A stretch of DNA of 22,589 bases from CAZJDM01 sp964544765. Its GTDB lineage: Bacteria > Bdellovibrionota_B > Oligoflexia > CAYFLR01. Position 1 is the stretch's first letter, and each line of letters begins with the position of its first letter. Positions 7,399 through 14,752 of this stretch are shown in pieces. Made by a program: the position numbers and the translations under genes. The stretch is taken from assembly GCA_964544765.1 (NCBI GenBank), contig CAZJDM010000062.1, positions 1-22,589 of the forward strand. Reading direction: 5' to 3'. Below the pieces are notes generated by a model. It worked only from the letters and a program-made list of their open reading frames with translations. It was not told the origin of the DNA and did not search any database.

Positions 7399-7848
7399 TC
7401 AGTCTTTTCCAGCAGCATCAGCTTCTTTCTTCTTTTCAGCTTCCTGCCGCTCTTTTTCACTCTTTTGTTTTAATATTTTTTCTCTAACATCATTATCTAC
7501 ATATTCAATGATTGCCTGAGCTGCATTGTCACCTTTGCGATTGCCAATATGCATAACACGAGTATATCCGCCATTTCTGTTTTTATATCTTTCAGCCAGA
7601 TCTGTAAAAAGTTTATGCAAAGAATCTTTGGTGTATATAACTTTCAAAGCCTGTCTACGTGCATGTAGAGTTTGTTTTTTTCCCAAGGTAACCATTCTAT
7701 CGGCCAATTTCTGTAGTTCCTTTGCTTTTTCGTATGTAGTTACAATTCTATCATGTTCTATAAGAGAATTAACCAAATTGCGCAACATGGCTTTTCTATG
7801 CGCTGTACTTTTGCCAAATCGACGATTTGATGATTTCAAATGTCTCAT
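7399..7848 (-). CDS. rplQ: 50S ribosomal protein L17
   Basis: L17 sits near the peptide exit tunnel of the large subunit. Residues 1-118 carry the family core: MRHLKSSNRRFGKSTAHRKA at the start, the LRNLVNSLIEH helix, the EKAKELQKLADRMVTLGKK segment and the GGYTRVMHIGNRKGDNAAQAIIE end. A Lys/Glu-rich tail of about 30 residues (EKERQEAEKKKEAD) extends beyond the 116-127 residues usual in many bacteria. GAGG lies 6 nt before the ATG. It follows rpoA, the classic end of the alpha operon. Confidence 0.98.
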   Translation of the reverse strand: MRHLKSSNRRFGKSTAHRKAMLRNLVNSLIEHDRIVTTYEKAKELQKLADRMVTLGKKQTLHARRQALKVIYTKDSLHKLFTDLAERYKNRNGGYTRVMHIGNRKGDNAAQAIIEYVDNDVREKILKQKSEKERQEAEKKKEADAAGKD

Positions 7849-7881
7849 TTTTTACCTCAGTAATATTTCAATTAATATCAA

Positions 7882-8904
7882 TTAAATTTCTTCTTTTTCC
7901 TCATTCTTGTCTTCTTCTTTATTTCTTAACACACTAGGGTCAAATCCATCTATTTTCATACCCAGACTTAATCCCATTTCGGCCAAAATGTCTTTTATTT
8001 CATTTAACGATTTTCTACCAAAATTTTTAGTTTTCAACATTTCAGACTCAGTTCTAACTACCAATTCACCAATAAATTTAATATTTGCATTTTCTAAGCA
8101 ATTAGCGGACCTTACAGACAACTCAAGCTCATCGACTGGCTTAAATAGATTTTCATTTAGTTTCTGGGTCTCTTCTTGTTGTTTTACAGGTTCAGGCTCG
8201 TCTTCCTCTTGAAAATTAATAAAGACCGTTAATTGTTCTTTCAATATCTTAGCTGAAAAAGCTACAGCATCAGCAGGATTTACACATCCATTGGTCCATA
8301 CTTCCATAACAAGTCGGTCATAATCAGTTGCATGTCCCACACGTGTATTATCAACTTTAAATGTTACTCTTCTGACGGGAGAAAATATTGCATCAATAGG
8401 AATTGTTCCAATAGGGAAATCAGTTTGTTGAACATGTGATTCAGACACCATATACCCCACACCATTTCGTACCCACATCTGAGCTTTTAATTTGCCCCCC
8501 TTATTTACGGTTGCTAATTCATGCTCTTGATTCATAATTTCCACGCTTTCATCGTGAATTATATCTTTTCCTTTTATAATTCCAGGACCATCAAAATCTA
8601 TTTCAATAATTTTATCATCGTCACCATAATACTTCAGGTTTAAACCTTTTAGATTTAATACCAAGTTGTTTACATCTTCTTTTACATCTGGAATACTAGA
8701 GAACTCGTGATCAACCCCCTCTATCTTAAGCGCTGCAATAGCTGAACCCCTAATAGTAGACAATAATACACGACGTAAAGCGTTACCCAAAGTCTGCCCA
8801 TATCCACGCTCCAAGGGCTTAGCTTCGAATTTACCGTACATTTCATTTATTTCTCTACTATCTAGCCTATCAGGTCTAATTAATTCTCGCCAATTCCGAT
8901 ACAT
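7882..8904 (-). CDS. rpoA: DNA-directed RNA polymerase alpha subunit
   Basis: A 340-residue alpha subunit. The N-terminal domain (about 1-230) drives dimerisation and assembly with beta and beta'; the RGYGQTLGNALRRVLLSTIRG stretch (residues 33-53) is the conserved dimerisation helix. An acidic, Gln/Glu-rich linker (about 232-258) leads to the C-terminal domain (about 260-325), with ELSVRSANCLENANI and TKNFGRKSLNEIKDILAEMGLSLG, the two helix-hairpin-helix parts that contact UP elements and activators. GGGGA lies just before the ATG at 8904. The gene lies 45 nt after rpsD and 33 nt before rplQ, in the standard alpha-operon order. A short Glu/Lys tail closes the protein. Confidence 0.99.
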   Translation of the reverse strand: MYRNWRELIRPDRLDSREINEMYGKFEAKPLERGYGQTLGNALRRVLLSTIRGSAIAALKIEGVDHEFSSIPDVKEDVNNLVLNLKGLNLKYYGDDDKIIEIDFDGPGIIKGKDIIHDESVEIMNQEHELATVNKGGKLKAQMWVRNGVGYMVSESHVQQTDFPIGTIPIDAIFSPVRRVTFKVDNTRVGHATDYDRLVMEVWTNGCVNPADAVAFSAKILKEQLTVFINFQEEDEPEPVKQQEETQKLNENLFKPVDELELSVRSANCLENANIKFIGELVVRTESEMLKTKNFGRKSLNEIKDILAEMGLSLGMKIDGFDPSVLRNKEEDKNEEKEEI

Positions 8905-8949
8905 GTCTTCCCCATTTATTATATTTGAATTTAACTCTTTACTTAATAA

Positions 8950-9576
8950 TTATCTAGAATACCATTCAACGATCAATCTTTCATTAACTTTTAATGCAAT
9001 TGTATCTCTAGTAGGTAATTCTTTAACTACACCTTTAAAATTATCTACATCAACCTCTAGCCATGAAGGTGCTTCTCTGCGTTTTCCAGCATCGGCATTT
9101 TCTTTGAATTTTCCAACTGCTTTACTTTTTTCCTTAAGACTTATAACATCGCCTTTATACACCAGCATAGACGGAATATTGGCTTTAATTCCATTTTTTA
9201 TGACATGCCTATGTCCAATCATCTGTCTTGCTTCAGCTCTTGAATTGGCTAAACCCATATTATATAAGACATTATCAAGCCTTCTTTCTAATAAGCTTAA
9301 TAAGTTATTACCAGTAACACCCTTCATTTTTTCAGCACTTCGATATGTTTTCCTAAACTGACTTTCCAGGACACCATAAACAGTTCTAACTTTCTGTTTC
9401 TCTTTCAAATGTATTAAATATTCACTTTCCTTTTTTCTTCTTTTGCCGTGCATTCCAGGTCCATATGCCCTTCTTTCGACCGAACACTTATCTGAATAAC
9501 ACCTATCTCCCTTTAAGAAAAGCTTTTCAGCTTGTCTTCTACATTTTCTACATACTGGGCCATTATCTTTTGCCAC
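8950..9576 (-). CDS. rpsD: 30S ribosomal protein S4, zinc-binding type
   Basis: S4 is a primary 16S rRNA-binding protein that nucleates 30S assembly, and in many bacteria represses its own alpha operon. I chose the GTG at 9576: GGAGG lies 7 nt upstream and the product begins MAKDNGPVCRKCRRQ, the family start; a TTG at 9597 would add seven residues spanning the ribosome site. The protein has 208 residues. Four cysteines (C9, C12, C26, C31) form the N-terminal zinc knuckle of C+ S4 proteins. The S4 RNA-binding domain follows (RLDNVLYNMGLANSRAEARQ, about residues 94-113). The C-terminus ends RLIVEWYSR, as expected. Confidence 0.98.
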   Translation of the reverse strand: MAKDNGPVCRKCRRQAEKLFLKGDRCYSDKCSVERRAYGPGMHGKRRKKESEYLIHLKEKQKVRTVYGVLESQFRKTYRSAEKMKGVTGNNLLSLLERRLDNVLYNMGLANSRAEARQMIGHRHVIKNGIKANIPSMLVYKGDVISLKEKSKAVGKFKENADAGKRREAPSWLEVDVDNFKGVVKELPTRDTIALKVNERLIVEWYSR

Positions 9577-9597
9577 GAAGAAACCTCCTCTACACAA

Positions 9598-9993
9598 TTA
9601 AACTCTTCTTCTCTTGGGAGGACGACAACCATTATGAGGAATAGGTGTCATGTCCTTAATAGAAATTACTTTTATCCCATTAACTGCAACAGCTCTAATA
9701 GCAGCTTCTCTCCCTGATCCTGGACCTTTAACAAATACAGAAACCGAATTTAATCCATACAATTTAGCCTTTTTAGCAGCATCCTCACAGGCCAATTGGG
9801 CAGCAAAAGGAGTTGATTTTTTAGAACCCTTAAAACCTTTTGCTCCTGCGGTCGACCAAGCTAGTATATTTCCTATGGGATCAGTAAATGTAATTATGGT
9901 ATTATTGAAAGTACTCTGGATATAACATTTTCCAGTAGGAACATTCTTTTTACTCTTTTTCACAGTTTTTTTATCACTTATTTTTTTAGCCAT
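9598..9993 (-). CDS. rpsK: 30S ribosomal protein S11
   Basis: S11 lies in the platform of the small subunit near the mRNA exit. The 131 residues include a basic N-terminal tail (MAKKISDKKTVKKSKKNV), GKCYIQSTFNNTIITFTDPIGN (about 22-43), STAGAKGFKGSKKSTPFAAQ (about 48-67), GPGSGREAAIRA and the C-terminal TPIPHNGCRPPKRRRV, all near-invariant in the family. GGAGG lies 4 nt before the ATG. It is located 17 nt after rpsM. Confidence 0.99.
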   Translation of the reverse strand: MAKKISDKKTVKKSKKNVPTGKCYIQSTFNNTIITFTDPIGNILAWSTAGAKGFKGSKKSTPFAAQLACEDAAKKAKLYGLNSVSVFVKGPGSGREAAIRAVAVNGIKVISIKDMTPIPHNGCRPPKRRRV

Positions 9994-10010
9994 TTATCCT
10001 CCAGCTATTT

Positions 10011-10394
10011 CTATTTAGGAGTTGGAGCCTTCTTTTTACCTGTAACAATTTTTCTAGGTCCTTTTCTTGTACGGGCATTAGTTTTAGTTCTCTGACCACG
10101 TACCGGCAAATTTTTTCTATGCCTAATTCCCCTATAACTTCTCAGGTCAACCAAACGTTTTATATTTAAACCAACAATATTCCTAAGCTCTCCCTCTACA
10201 ACGACTTCATCTTCTACATATTTTCTGATTTTGTTAACCTGCTCAGGATCTAATTTAAAGGTTCTCAAATTTTTATCGATATTAAGTATCCCTAATATCT
10301 TATTTGAAGAACTTCTTCCAATACCATAAATATAAGTCAAAGCTACTTCAATACGCTTATTTTTTGGTAAATCGACACCTGCAATCCGGGCCAA
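10011..10394 (-). CDS. rpsM: 30S ribosomal protein S13
   Basis: S13 is in the head of the small subunit and contacts the P-site tRNA and bridge B1. The 127 residues begin MARIAGVDLPKNKRIEVALT with the helix-two-turn-helix IYGIGRSSSNKIL (22-34), and end with the basic tail RHRKNLPVRGQRTKTNARTR (91-110) followed by KGPRKIVTGKKK. The start is TTG at 10394, with AGGAGG 5 nt upstream; no in-frame ATG fits. The start region lies inside the 55-bp duplicated contig end next to the N gap, and a false second start appears at 10549. This is the first gene of the alpha operon. Confidence 0.98.
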   Translation of the reverse strand: MARIAGVDLPKNKRIEVALTYIYGIGRSSSNKILGILNIDKNLRTFKLDPEQVNKIRKYVEDEVVVEGELRNIVGLNIKRLVDLRSYRGIRHRKNLPVRGQRTKTNARTRKGPRKIVTGKKKAPTPK

Positions 10395-10409
10395 AATATC
10401 CTCCTATCC
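10355..10409. repeat. 55-bp contig-end duplicate, first copy
   Basis: These 55 bases are identical to 10510-10564 on the other side of the N run. They hold the first 40 nt of rpsM and its ribosome site. An exact duplicate ending at the gap on both sides is the mark of two contigs that overlap by an assembly k-mer, rather than a biological repeat. Confidence 0.95.
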
Positions 10410-10509
10410 NNNNNNNNNNNNNNNNNNNNNNNNNNNNNNNNNNNNNNNNNNNNNNNNNNNNNNNNNNNNNNNNNNNNNNNNNNNNNNNNNNNNNNNNNNN
10501 NNNNNNNNN
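10410..10509. other. Assembly gap of 100 N
   Basis: Exactly 100 undetermined bases, a common placeholder for a gap of unknown size. Because the flanks are the same 55-mer, the true gap is most likely zero: removing the N run and one copy (155 positions) gives a continuous rpmJ-rpsM junction. Confidence 0.98.
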
Positions 10510-10564
10510 GCTTATTTTTTGGTAAATCGACACCTGCAATCCGGGCCAAAATATCCTCCTATCC
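10510..10564. repeat. 55-bp contig-end duplicate, second copy
   Basis: Identical to 10355-10409. It carries a false copy of the rpsM start (TTG at 10549-10547) that would read into the N run. It should not be annotated as a second rpsM fragment. Confidence 0.95.
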
Positions 10565-10572
10565 TTAAAACT

Positions 10573-10586
10573 TTAGAAATTTCTAA
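10573..10586. promoter_or_regulatory. 14-bp perfect palindrome in the rpsM leader
   Basis: TTAGAAATTTCTAA is its own reverse complement and ends about 24 nt before the rpsM start. A second TAGAAATT (plus strand 10618-10625) upstream could pair with it in RNA, giving alternative folds. It may be an operator or part of an autoregulatory leader of the alpha operon, but AT-only palindromes also occur by chance here. Confidence 0.4.
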
Positions 10587-10653
10587 TTTTCCTAATTTCA
10601 TGTTTCTTAATAATCAGTAGAAATTCCTTTTTATTACTTATCACTTTTATATG

Positions 10654-10767
10654 TTATCCCTGTCTTTGTTTATGTTTCTTATTTTCACAAATAATCCTTA
10701 CCACACCCTTTCTACGGATTATCTTACATTTATCACACATGGGTTTAACAGACGCTTTTACTTTCAT
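10654..10767 (-). CDS. rpmJ: 50S ribosomal protein L36, zinc-binding type
   Basis: A 37-residue protein, start ATG at 10767 and stop TAA at 10654. It begins MKVKASVKPMCDKCKIIRRK and ends ENKKHKQRQG. The zinc ligands C11, C14, C27 and H32 are all present, so this is the C+ form. L36 binds 23S rRNA near the base of the stalk. GGGAG lies 4 nt before the ATG and infA ends 16 nt upstream, the usual order. After closing the false gap, 104 nt separate it from rpsM. Confidence 0.96.
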   Translation of the reverse strand: MKVKASVKPMCDKCKIIRRKGVVRIICENKKHKQRQG

Positions 10768-10783
10768 ATTTCTCCCAACATTT

Positions 10784-11002
10784 TCACTTTGATCGATAAA
10801 CTATTCGACCCTTTGTCAAGTCGTATGGTGATAGTTCCAATTTAACCTTATCTCCAGGCAATATTCTAATAAAATGCATCCTCATTTTTCCTGATATATG
10901 AGCCAGAACTTCATGTCCATTATCTAAAACAACCTTAAACATAGCATTTGGAAGTGCTTCTAATACTTTTCCCTCAGCTTCTATTACACCTTCTTTAGCC
11001 AT
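10784..11002 (-). CDS. infA: Translation initiation factor IF-1
   Basis: IF-1 is a single OB-fold that binds the A site of the 30S subunit and assists IF-2 and IF-3. The 72 residues match the family over their whole length: KEGVIEAEGKVLEALPNAMF, then LDNGHEVLAHISGKMRMHFI, then ILPGDKVKLELSPYDLTKGR and IVYRSK. GGAG lies 10 nt before the ATG. It follows adk by 44 nt with no map gene between them. Confidence 0.99.
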   Translation of the reverse strand: MAKEGVIEAEGKVLEALPNAMFKVVLDNGHEVLAHISGKMRMHFIRILPGDKVKLELSPYDLTKGRIVYRSK

Positions 11003-11046
11003 CTAAAACACTCTCCATTTTAAACGGATAATATCTTTAACACAAG

Positions 11047-11700
11047 TCATCCGCTTAAGTCAATGATTTTAACAATCTTATTAAAAACTGAATCAGCCGA
11101 ACCCATTCCGTCAACAACTGATAAAATACTTCTTTTTTGATAATACCCCTTTAATGGCATTGTCTTTTCTTTATATGATGCTAATCTTACTTTTACAGAC
11201 TCAAGATTATCATCCTTTCTTTGAATTAATTTTCCATTACAGCTATCACAAATTTCATCTTTCTTAGGTTTATGAAATTTTATATGATAACTCAAATTAC
11301 ATCCCGAACAAATCCTTCTACCGGTAATTCTCTCAATAATTTCAGTCTCTTCGACTTCAATATCTACCACAGCATTTAACTTATTACCATTTTCATCCAT
11401 CATAACATCTAGAGATTCTGCTTGAGCTATCGTCCTGGGAAAACCATCATAGATAACACCATTCTGACAATCAGGCTCCTTTATTCTTCTTTTTATCATG
11501 CTTATAATAAGCGAATCAGGAACTAACTCTCCTTTATTAATATAATTTTCAGCAATTTTTCCTTCTTCGGTTTGTAACTTTACATTATGCCTTAAAATAT
11601 CTCCCGTCGACAACTGCGTTATATTATATTTTTCTATAAGCCTATGAGCCTGAGTACCTTTTCCAACTCCAGGCGCTCCTAATAAAATTAAATTTCTCAT
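11047..11700 (-). CDS. adk: Adenylate kinase with zinc-binding lid
   Basis: Adenylate kinase interconverts ATP and AMP with two ADP in the cytoplasm. The 217 residues show the P-loop GAPGVGKGT (8-16), the AMP site LSTGDILR (30-37) and DGFPRT (85-90), and a long LID with four cysteines C131, C134, C151 and C154 (CSGC and CDSC), the structural zinc site seen in many Gram-positive and other bacterial Adk proteins. GAAGGG lies 5 nt upstream of the ATG. The gene is between secY and infA, as in many spc operons. An 82-nt spacer from secY holds a candidate internal promoter. Confidence 0.98.
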   Translation of the reverse strand: MRNLILLGAPGVGKGTQAHRLIEKYNITQLSTGDILRHNVKLQTEEGKIAENYINKGELVPDSLIISMIKRRIKEPDCQNGVIYDGFPRTIAQAESLDVMMDENGNKLNAVVDIEVEETEIIERITGRRICSGCNLSYHIKFHKPKKDEICDSCNGKLIQRKDDNLESVKVRLASYKEKTMPLKGYYQKRSILSVVDGMGSADSVFNKIVKIIDLSG

Positions 11701-11756
11701 TACAACCCTTCAAATAGAATTGATATACTATTTATTTACTCTTTTACCCCATAAGT

Positions 11757-11786
11757 AGTATATTTATATTGATAAATTTACATCAA
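11757..11786 (-). promoter_or_regulatory. Candidate internal promoter ahead of adk
   Basis: On the minus strand TTGATG (11786-11781), overlapping the secY stop, and TATACT (11762-11757) are 18 nt apart, four and five matches of six to the consensus. It would begin transcription about 50 nt before adk. An 8-bp inverted repeat, ATATACTA (11723-11730) with TAGTATAT (11756-11763), overlaps its -10 box. Confidence 0.4.
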
Positions 11787-13105
11787 GTGGTAGATCTACG
11801 ACCCCGTATTCTAGCGCCTTTGATAAAAGTATCATAATGCCGCGCAATAAGCTCTGTTTCTATTTTCTGCAGCATATCTAATGCTACCCCAACAACAATT
11901 AATAAACTTGTTCCTCCAAAAAAGAAGGATACATTAAATTTTACAATCAATAGACTTGGTAAAACACAAACAGTTGCTAGGTAAATTGCGCCAACTACAG
12001 TAATACGAGCTAAAACTCGTTCAATAAATTCAGAAGTCTTAGCACCTGGTCGTATGCCTGGTACAAAGCCACCATGCTTTTTCAAATTTTCTGCCACATC
12101 ATCTGGTCTAAATGTAATCGCTGTATAAAAGAAGGTAAAGAATATTATTAAAGGAATATATATAGCATGGTAGGACCATGAAGTCATATTAAGAGCATCT
12201 TTTAATATGTCCCAAAAGGTAGCTTCTGTAAACTTCAAATTAGCTATGGTACTTGGAAACATTAATAATGAAGATGCAAAAATGGGAGGAATAACGCCCG
12301 CACTATTAAGCCGAAGAGGAAGATGAGAAGACTGCCCAGCGTACATTTTTCGCCCAACCATCCGTTTAGGATACTGGACAGGAATTCTTCTTTGAGCTCT
12401 CTCAAATAAGATAATAACTCCAATTGAAATTGCTACAATAACCACTATCAATAAAAATTCCAGCGGTTTAATTCGACCAGTTTGAAAAACATCTCTAAAG
12501 GTAGACAAAACAGAGCTAGGTAAATTCACCACAATACCGGAAAAAATAATAATAGAAATTCCATTACTTATGCCCTTTTCAGTAATCCGCTCACCCAACC
12601 ACATTATAAAGGCAGTCCCTGCAACCAATGTTATTACAGTCATTAACCTAAATCCCATACCAGGATTTAATACCAAGGGTACACCGTTGGTTGAAATTTT
12701 TTCTAAGCCGATCGCCAACATAGTTCCATGTATAGTAGCTAATAAAACGGTCGCATACCGTGTAATTTGTGTAATTTTTCTCCTACCTAATTCTCCCTCT
12801 TTCTGCAAATTTTCAAAGTAGGGAAAAACAACCGTTAAAAGAGAAATTATAATAGATGCGGTAATATAAGGCATGATACCTAAAGCAAACACTGAAAATC
12901 GTTGCAAGGCTCCACCTGAAAACATGTTTATCATACCAAACAAAGTTCCTGACATCCGCGAAAAATATTCTTCTAAAGCAGCATTATCTACTCCTGGCGT
13001 AGGAACAGCTACTCCCATTCGATAGATGGCCAGATAAAACATTGTCCATAATAATTTAACTCTTAATTGGGGAATTTTGGGAATTCCTTGGATACCACCA
13101 ACCAC
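11783..13105 (-). CDS. secY: Preprotein translocase subunit SecY
   Basis: SecY forms the protein-conducting channel of the inner membrane with SecE and SecG. The 440 residues have about ten hydrophobic segments. Family marks include GVAVPTPGVD in the first periplasmic loop (plug region), FALGIMPYITASIIISLL, the cytoplasmic basic loop GRRKITQITRYATV, ERAQRRIPVQYPKR in the loop before TM7, and RPDDVAENLKKHGGFVPGIRPG in the C5-side loop. The start is GTG at 13105, with AAGGAG 7 nt upstream inside the end of rplO; the rplO stop and this start are one base apart, so translation is probably coupled. Confidence 0.99.
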   Translation of the reverse strand: MVGGIQGIPKIPQLRVKLLWTMFYLAIYRMGVAVPTPGVDNAALEEYFSRMSGTLFGMINMFSGGALQRFSVFALGIMPYITASIIISLLTVVFPYFENLQKEGELGRRKITQITRYATVLLATIHGTMLAIGLEKISTNGVPLVLNPGMGFRLMTVITLVAGTAFIMWLGERITEKGISNGISIIIFSGIVVNLPSSVLSTFRDVFQTGRIKPLEFLLIVVIVAISIGVIILFERAQRRIPVQYPKRMVGRKMYAGQSSHLPLRLNSAGVIPPIFASSLLMFPSTIANLKFTEATFWDILKDALNMTSWSYHAIYIPLIIFFTFFYTAITFRPDDVAENLKKHGGFVPGIRPGAKTSEFIERVLARITVVGAIYLATVCVLPSLLIVKFNVSFFFGGTSLLIVVGVALDMLQKIETELIARHYDTFIKGARIRGRRSTT

Positions 13106-13106
13106 T

Positions 13107-13538
13107 TCAGATCTCCTTTAATGTGCAGTTCTTTAACTTTTCTCTTGCACTCTTGGAAAAGGCATGTGCTTCAATTACAAGCTTTTTATCACAAGAACCA
13201 TGCCCAAGAATCTTTAATCTTTTGTATTTACTCGGGTATAATCCTTTAGTTTTCAAAACTTCTGGACTAATCTCGTCCCCCTCATTAAATTGATTTAGTT
13301 GATCAAGATTAATAATTTTTGTTGGGACCCTAAAAATATTAGTAAATCCTTTTTTTGGCAGCCTTCTATATAAAGGCATCTGCCCTCCCTCAAACCCTCT
13401 TTTATTGGCGTGCCCAGGTCGAGCTTTAAGGCCTTTATGCCCTTTCCCTGATGTCTTTCCACGACCAGAACCAACACCTCTTCCTAGTCTTTTATTTGAT
13501 TTACTTTTATCGTTACGTTTTAAATTATGTAATTTCAT
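13107..13538 (-). CDS. rplO: 50S ribosomal protein L15
   Basis: L15 helps assemble the large subunit near the central protuberance. The 143 residues show the N-terminal extension typical of the family (RLGRGVGSGRGKTSGKGHKG, about residues 17-36), then PGHANKRGFEGGQMPLYRRL and the globular C-terminal domain ending EKLKNCTLKEI. AGGA lies 7 nt before the ATG. It follows rpmD by 68 nt, an unusually wide gap here that holds a perfect hairpin. Confidence 0.98.
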   Translation of the reverse strand: MKLHNLKRNDKSKSNKRLGRGVGSGRGKTSGKGHKGLKARPGHANKRGFEGGQMPLYRRLPKKGFTNIFRVPTKIINLDQLNQFNEGDEISPEVLKTKGLYPSKYKRLKILGHGSCDKKLVIEAHAFSKSAREKLKNCTLKEI

Positions 13539-13565
13539 GTTTAAATCCTATTACATATTCCTAGC

Positions 13566-13589
13566 AATATTAACAAACTAGTTAATATT
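13566..13589 (-). promoter_or_regulatory. Perfect 9-bp inverted repeat upstream of rplO
   Basis: AATATTAAC (13566-13574) and GTTAATATT (13581-13589) form a 9-bp stem with a 6-nt loop in the rpmD-rplO spacer, 27 nt before the rplO start. No T run follows, so it is not an intrinsic terminator. It may be an RNA processing or stability element. Confidence 0.45.
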
Positions 13590-13606
13590 TAATTAATTTA
13601 ATCAAT

Positions 13607-13807
13607 CTATTTGCTTAATCCCTCTACATGAACATATTGTATAACTTTATTCACCAATCCTCTAATTGCATCATTATCTTTATGGATTTTATATTTATTT
13701 GTTCTTTTTAATCCAAGATTTTGTATAGATTCCCGAACCTTTTTATGGGTCCCAATTGGGCTTCGAACTAATGTTACTTTAAGGAATTTAAACCTTTTTT
13801 CAAACAT
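13607..13807 (-). CDS. rpmD: 50S ribosomal protein L30
   Basis: A 66-residue L30, slightly longer than the usual 58-61. Seen: LKVTLVRSPIGTHKKVRESIQNLGLKRT split across residues about 9-36 (the LVRSPIG and LGLKR marks) and NDAIRGLVNKVIQYVHVE at the end. L30 binds 23S rRNA as a small peripheral protein. GAGG lies 4 nt before the ATG; rpsE ends 9 nt upstream. Confidence 0.97.
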   Translation of the reverse strand: MFEKRFKFLKVTLVRSPIGTHKKVRESIQNLGLKRTNKYKIHKDNDAIRGLVNKVIQYVHVEGLSK

Positions 13808-13816
13808 GTCGCCTCA

Positions 13817-14362
13817 CTATATTATTTCATTTACTTCTTTTCCAAACTGCTTTGCGTATTCAGATGGAAGTTTTAGCATTTTTAATCCCGATAAAGTTGC
13901 TTTAACAACATTATGAGCATTATTTGTTCCATGTACTTTAGCCCTAACATTTTCAAAACCTGCAACTTCCAGCACTGATCTCACAGAACCTCCTGCAATA
14001 ATTCCTGTTCCCTCAGGAGCAGGCATTAAAAGAACTTTTGCTGATCCATACTTACCTAATACTCTATACGGAATAGACTTATTATAAATACCAACTTTAT
14101 TCATTTTTCTTCTGGCATTTTCAGTTGCTTTTCTGATTGCTTCCGGAACTTCATTAGCTTTTCCTAATCCACATCCAACTGATCCATTATGGTCACCGCT
14201 AACAACTAATACACTGAAACTAAATCTTCTACCACCTTTTACAACCTTAGCCACACGATTTATTAAAACTAACTTATCTTCAAACCCGTCATTTTCTTTT
14301 TCTGCGGGTTTCTCACCATCTTTGTTCCTATTAGGATTTTTTGTATTTTTCCTTTCTTCCAA
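13817..14362 (-). CDS. rpsE: 30S ribosomal protein S5
   Basis: S5 sits at the mRNA entry of the small subunit and affects decoding accuracy. The 181 residues begin with a charged N-terminal extension of about 28 residues, then the double-stranded RNA-binding domain (LVLINRVAKVVKGGRRFSFS) and the C-terminal domain (PAPEGTGIIAGGSVRSVLEV, GTNNAHNVVKATLSGLK). The start is TTG at 14362 with GGAGG 6 nt upstream. An ATG lies between them at 14367 but is out of frame and too close to the GGAGG, which makes the TTG call firm. Confidence 0.97.
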   Translation of the reverse strand: MEERKNTKNPNRNKDGEKPAEKENDGFEDKLVLINRVAKVVKGGRRFSFSVLVVSGDHNGSVGCGLGKANEVPEAIRKATENARRKMNKVGIYNKSIPYRVLGKYGSAKVLLMPAPEGTGIIAGGSVRSVLEVAGFENVRAKVHGTNNAHNVVKATLSGLKMLKLPSEYAKQFGKEVNEII

Positions 14363-14380
14363 TTCATGCCTCCATTTTGG

Positions 14381-14740
14381 CTAAAATTCTAAACCACTTT
14401 TTCTGGCTGATTCTGCTAACGCTTTTATGCGTCCATGATATTTAAAACCATTTTTATCAAAAACAACTTTTTTAATTTTCTTTTCTTTACATTTTTCAGC
14501 CAATATCTCACCAATTGTATTAGCTTGCTTTAGTCCAGTTAGTTTCTTTTTCCTAATATCTTTATTAAGACTAGATATGCCTACTAAGGTACTTCCCTTA
14601 TCATCATCAATCACCTGTGCATAGATATTCTTCAAAGATCTAAAAACCGTAAGTCTTGGACGGTCAACTCTGCCAATTACTTTTTTTCTAATTCTAGTTT
14701 TTCTTTTTAATCTTGACTTAACTTTTTTACTTCGTTCCAA
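14381..14740 (-). CDS. rplR: 50S ribosomal protein L18
   Basis: L18 binds 5S rRNA and joins it to the large subunit. The 119 residues show RLKRKTRIRKKVIGRVDRPR (about 10-29), LTVFRSLKNIYAQVIDDDKG and the C-terminal VVFDKNGFKYHGRIKALAES with the final ARKSGLEF. The start is TTG at 14740 with GAGG 6 nt upstream. It lies 12 nt after rplF and 18 nt before rpsE. Confidence 0.98.
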   Translation of the reverse strand: MERSKKVKSRLKRKTRIRKKVIGRVDRPRLTVFRSLKNIYAQVIDDDKGSTLVGISSLNKDIRKKKLTGLKQANTIGEILAEKCKEKKIKKVVFDKNGFKYHGRIKALAESARKSGLEF

Positions 14741-14752
14741 GGCACACCTCTT

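Noticed and set aside
7526..9925. Plus-strand ORFs opposite rplQ, rpoA, rpsD and rpsK
   Set aside because: All are shadows of conserved minus-strand genes, with no ribosome site or recognisable protein.
10304..10549. Short ORFs on both strands that run through the N gap
   Set aside because: They are artefacts of translating N bases and of the duplicated contig end; the minus-strand ones are false copies of the rpsM start.
10355..10564. Direct repeat flanking a gap, as for an insertion site
   Set aside because: The copies end exactly at the N run and are identical over an assembler k-mer length, so an assembly overlap explains them better than a target-site duplication.
13545..13573. TTGTTA-17-TAATAG as a promoter for rplO
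   Set aside because: Its start point would fall at the rplO ATG itself, leaving no room for a ribosome site.
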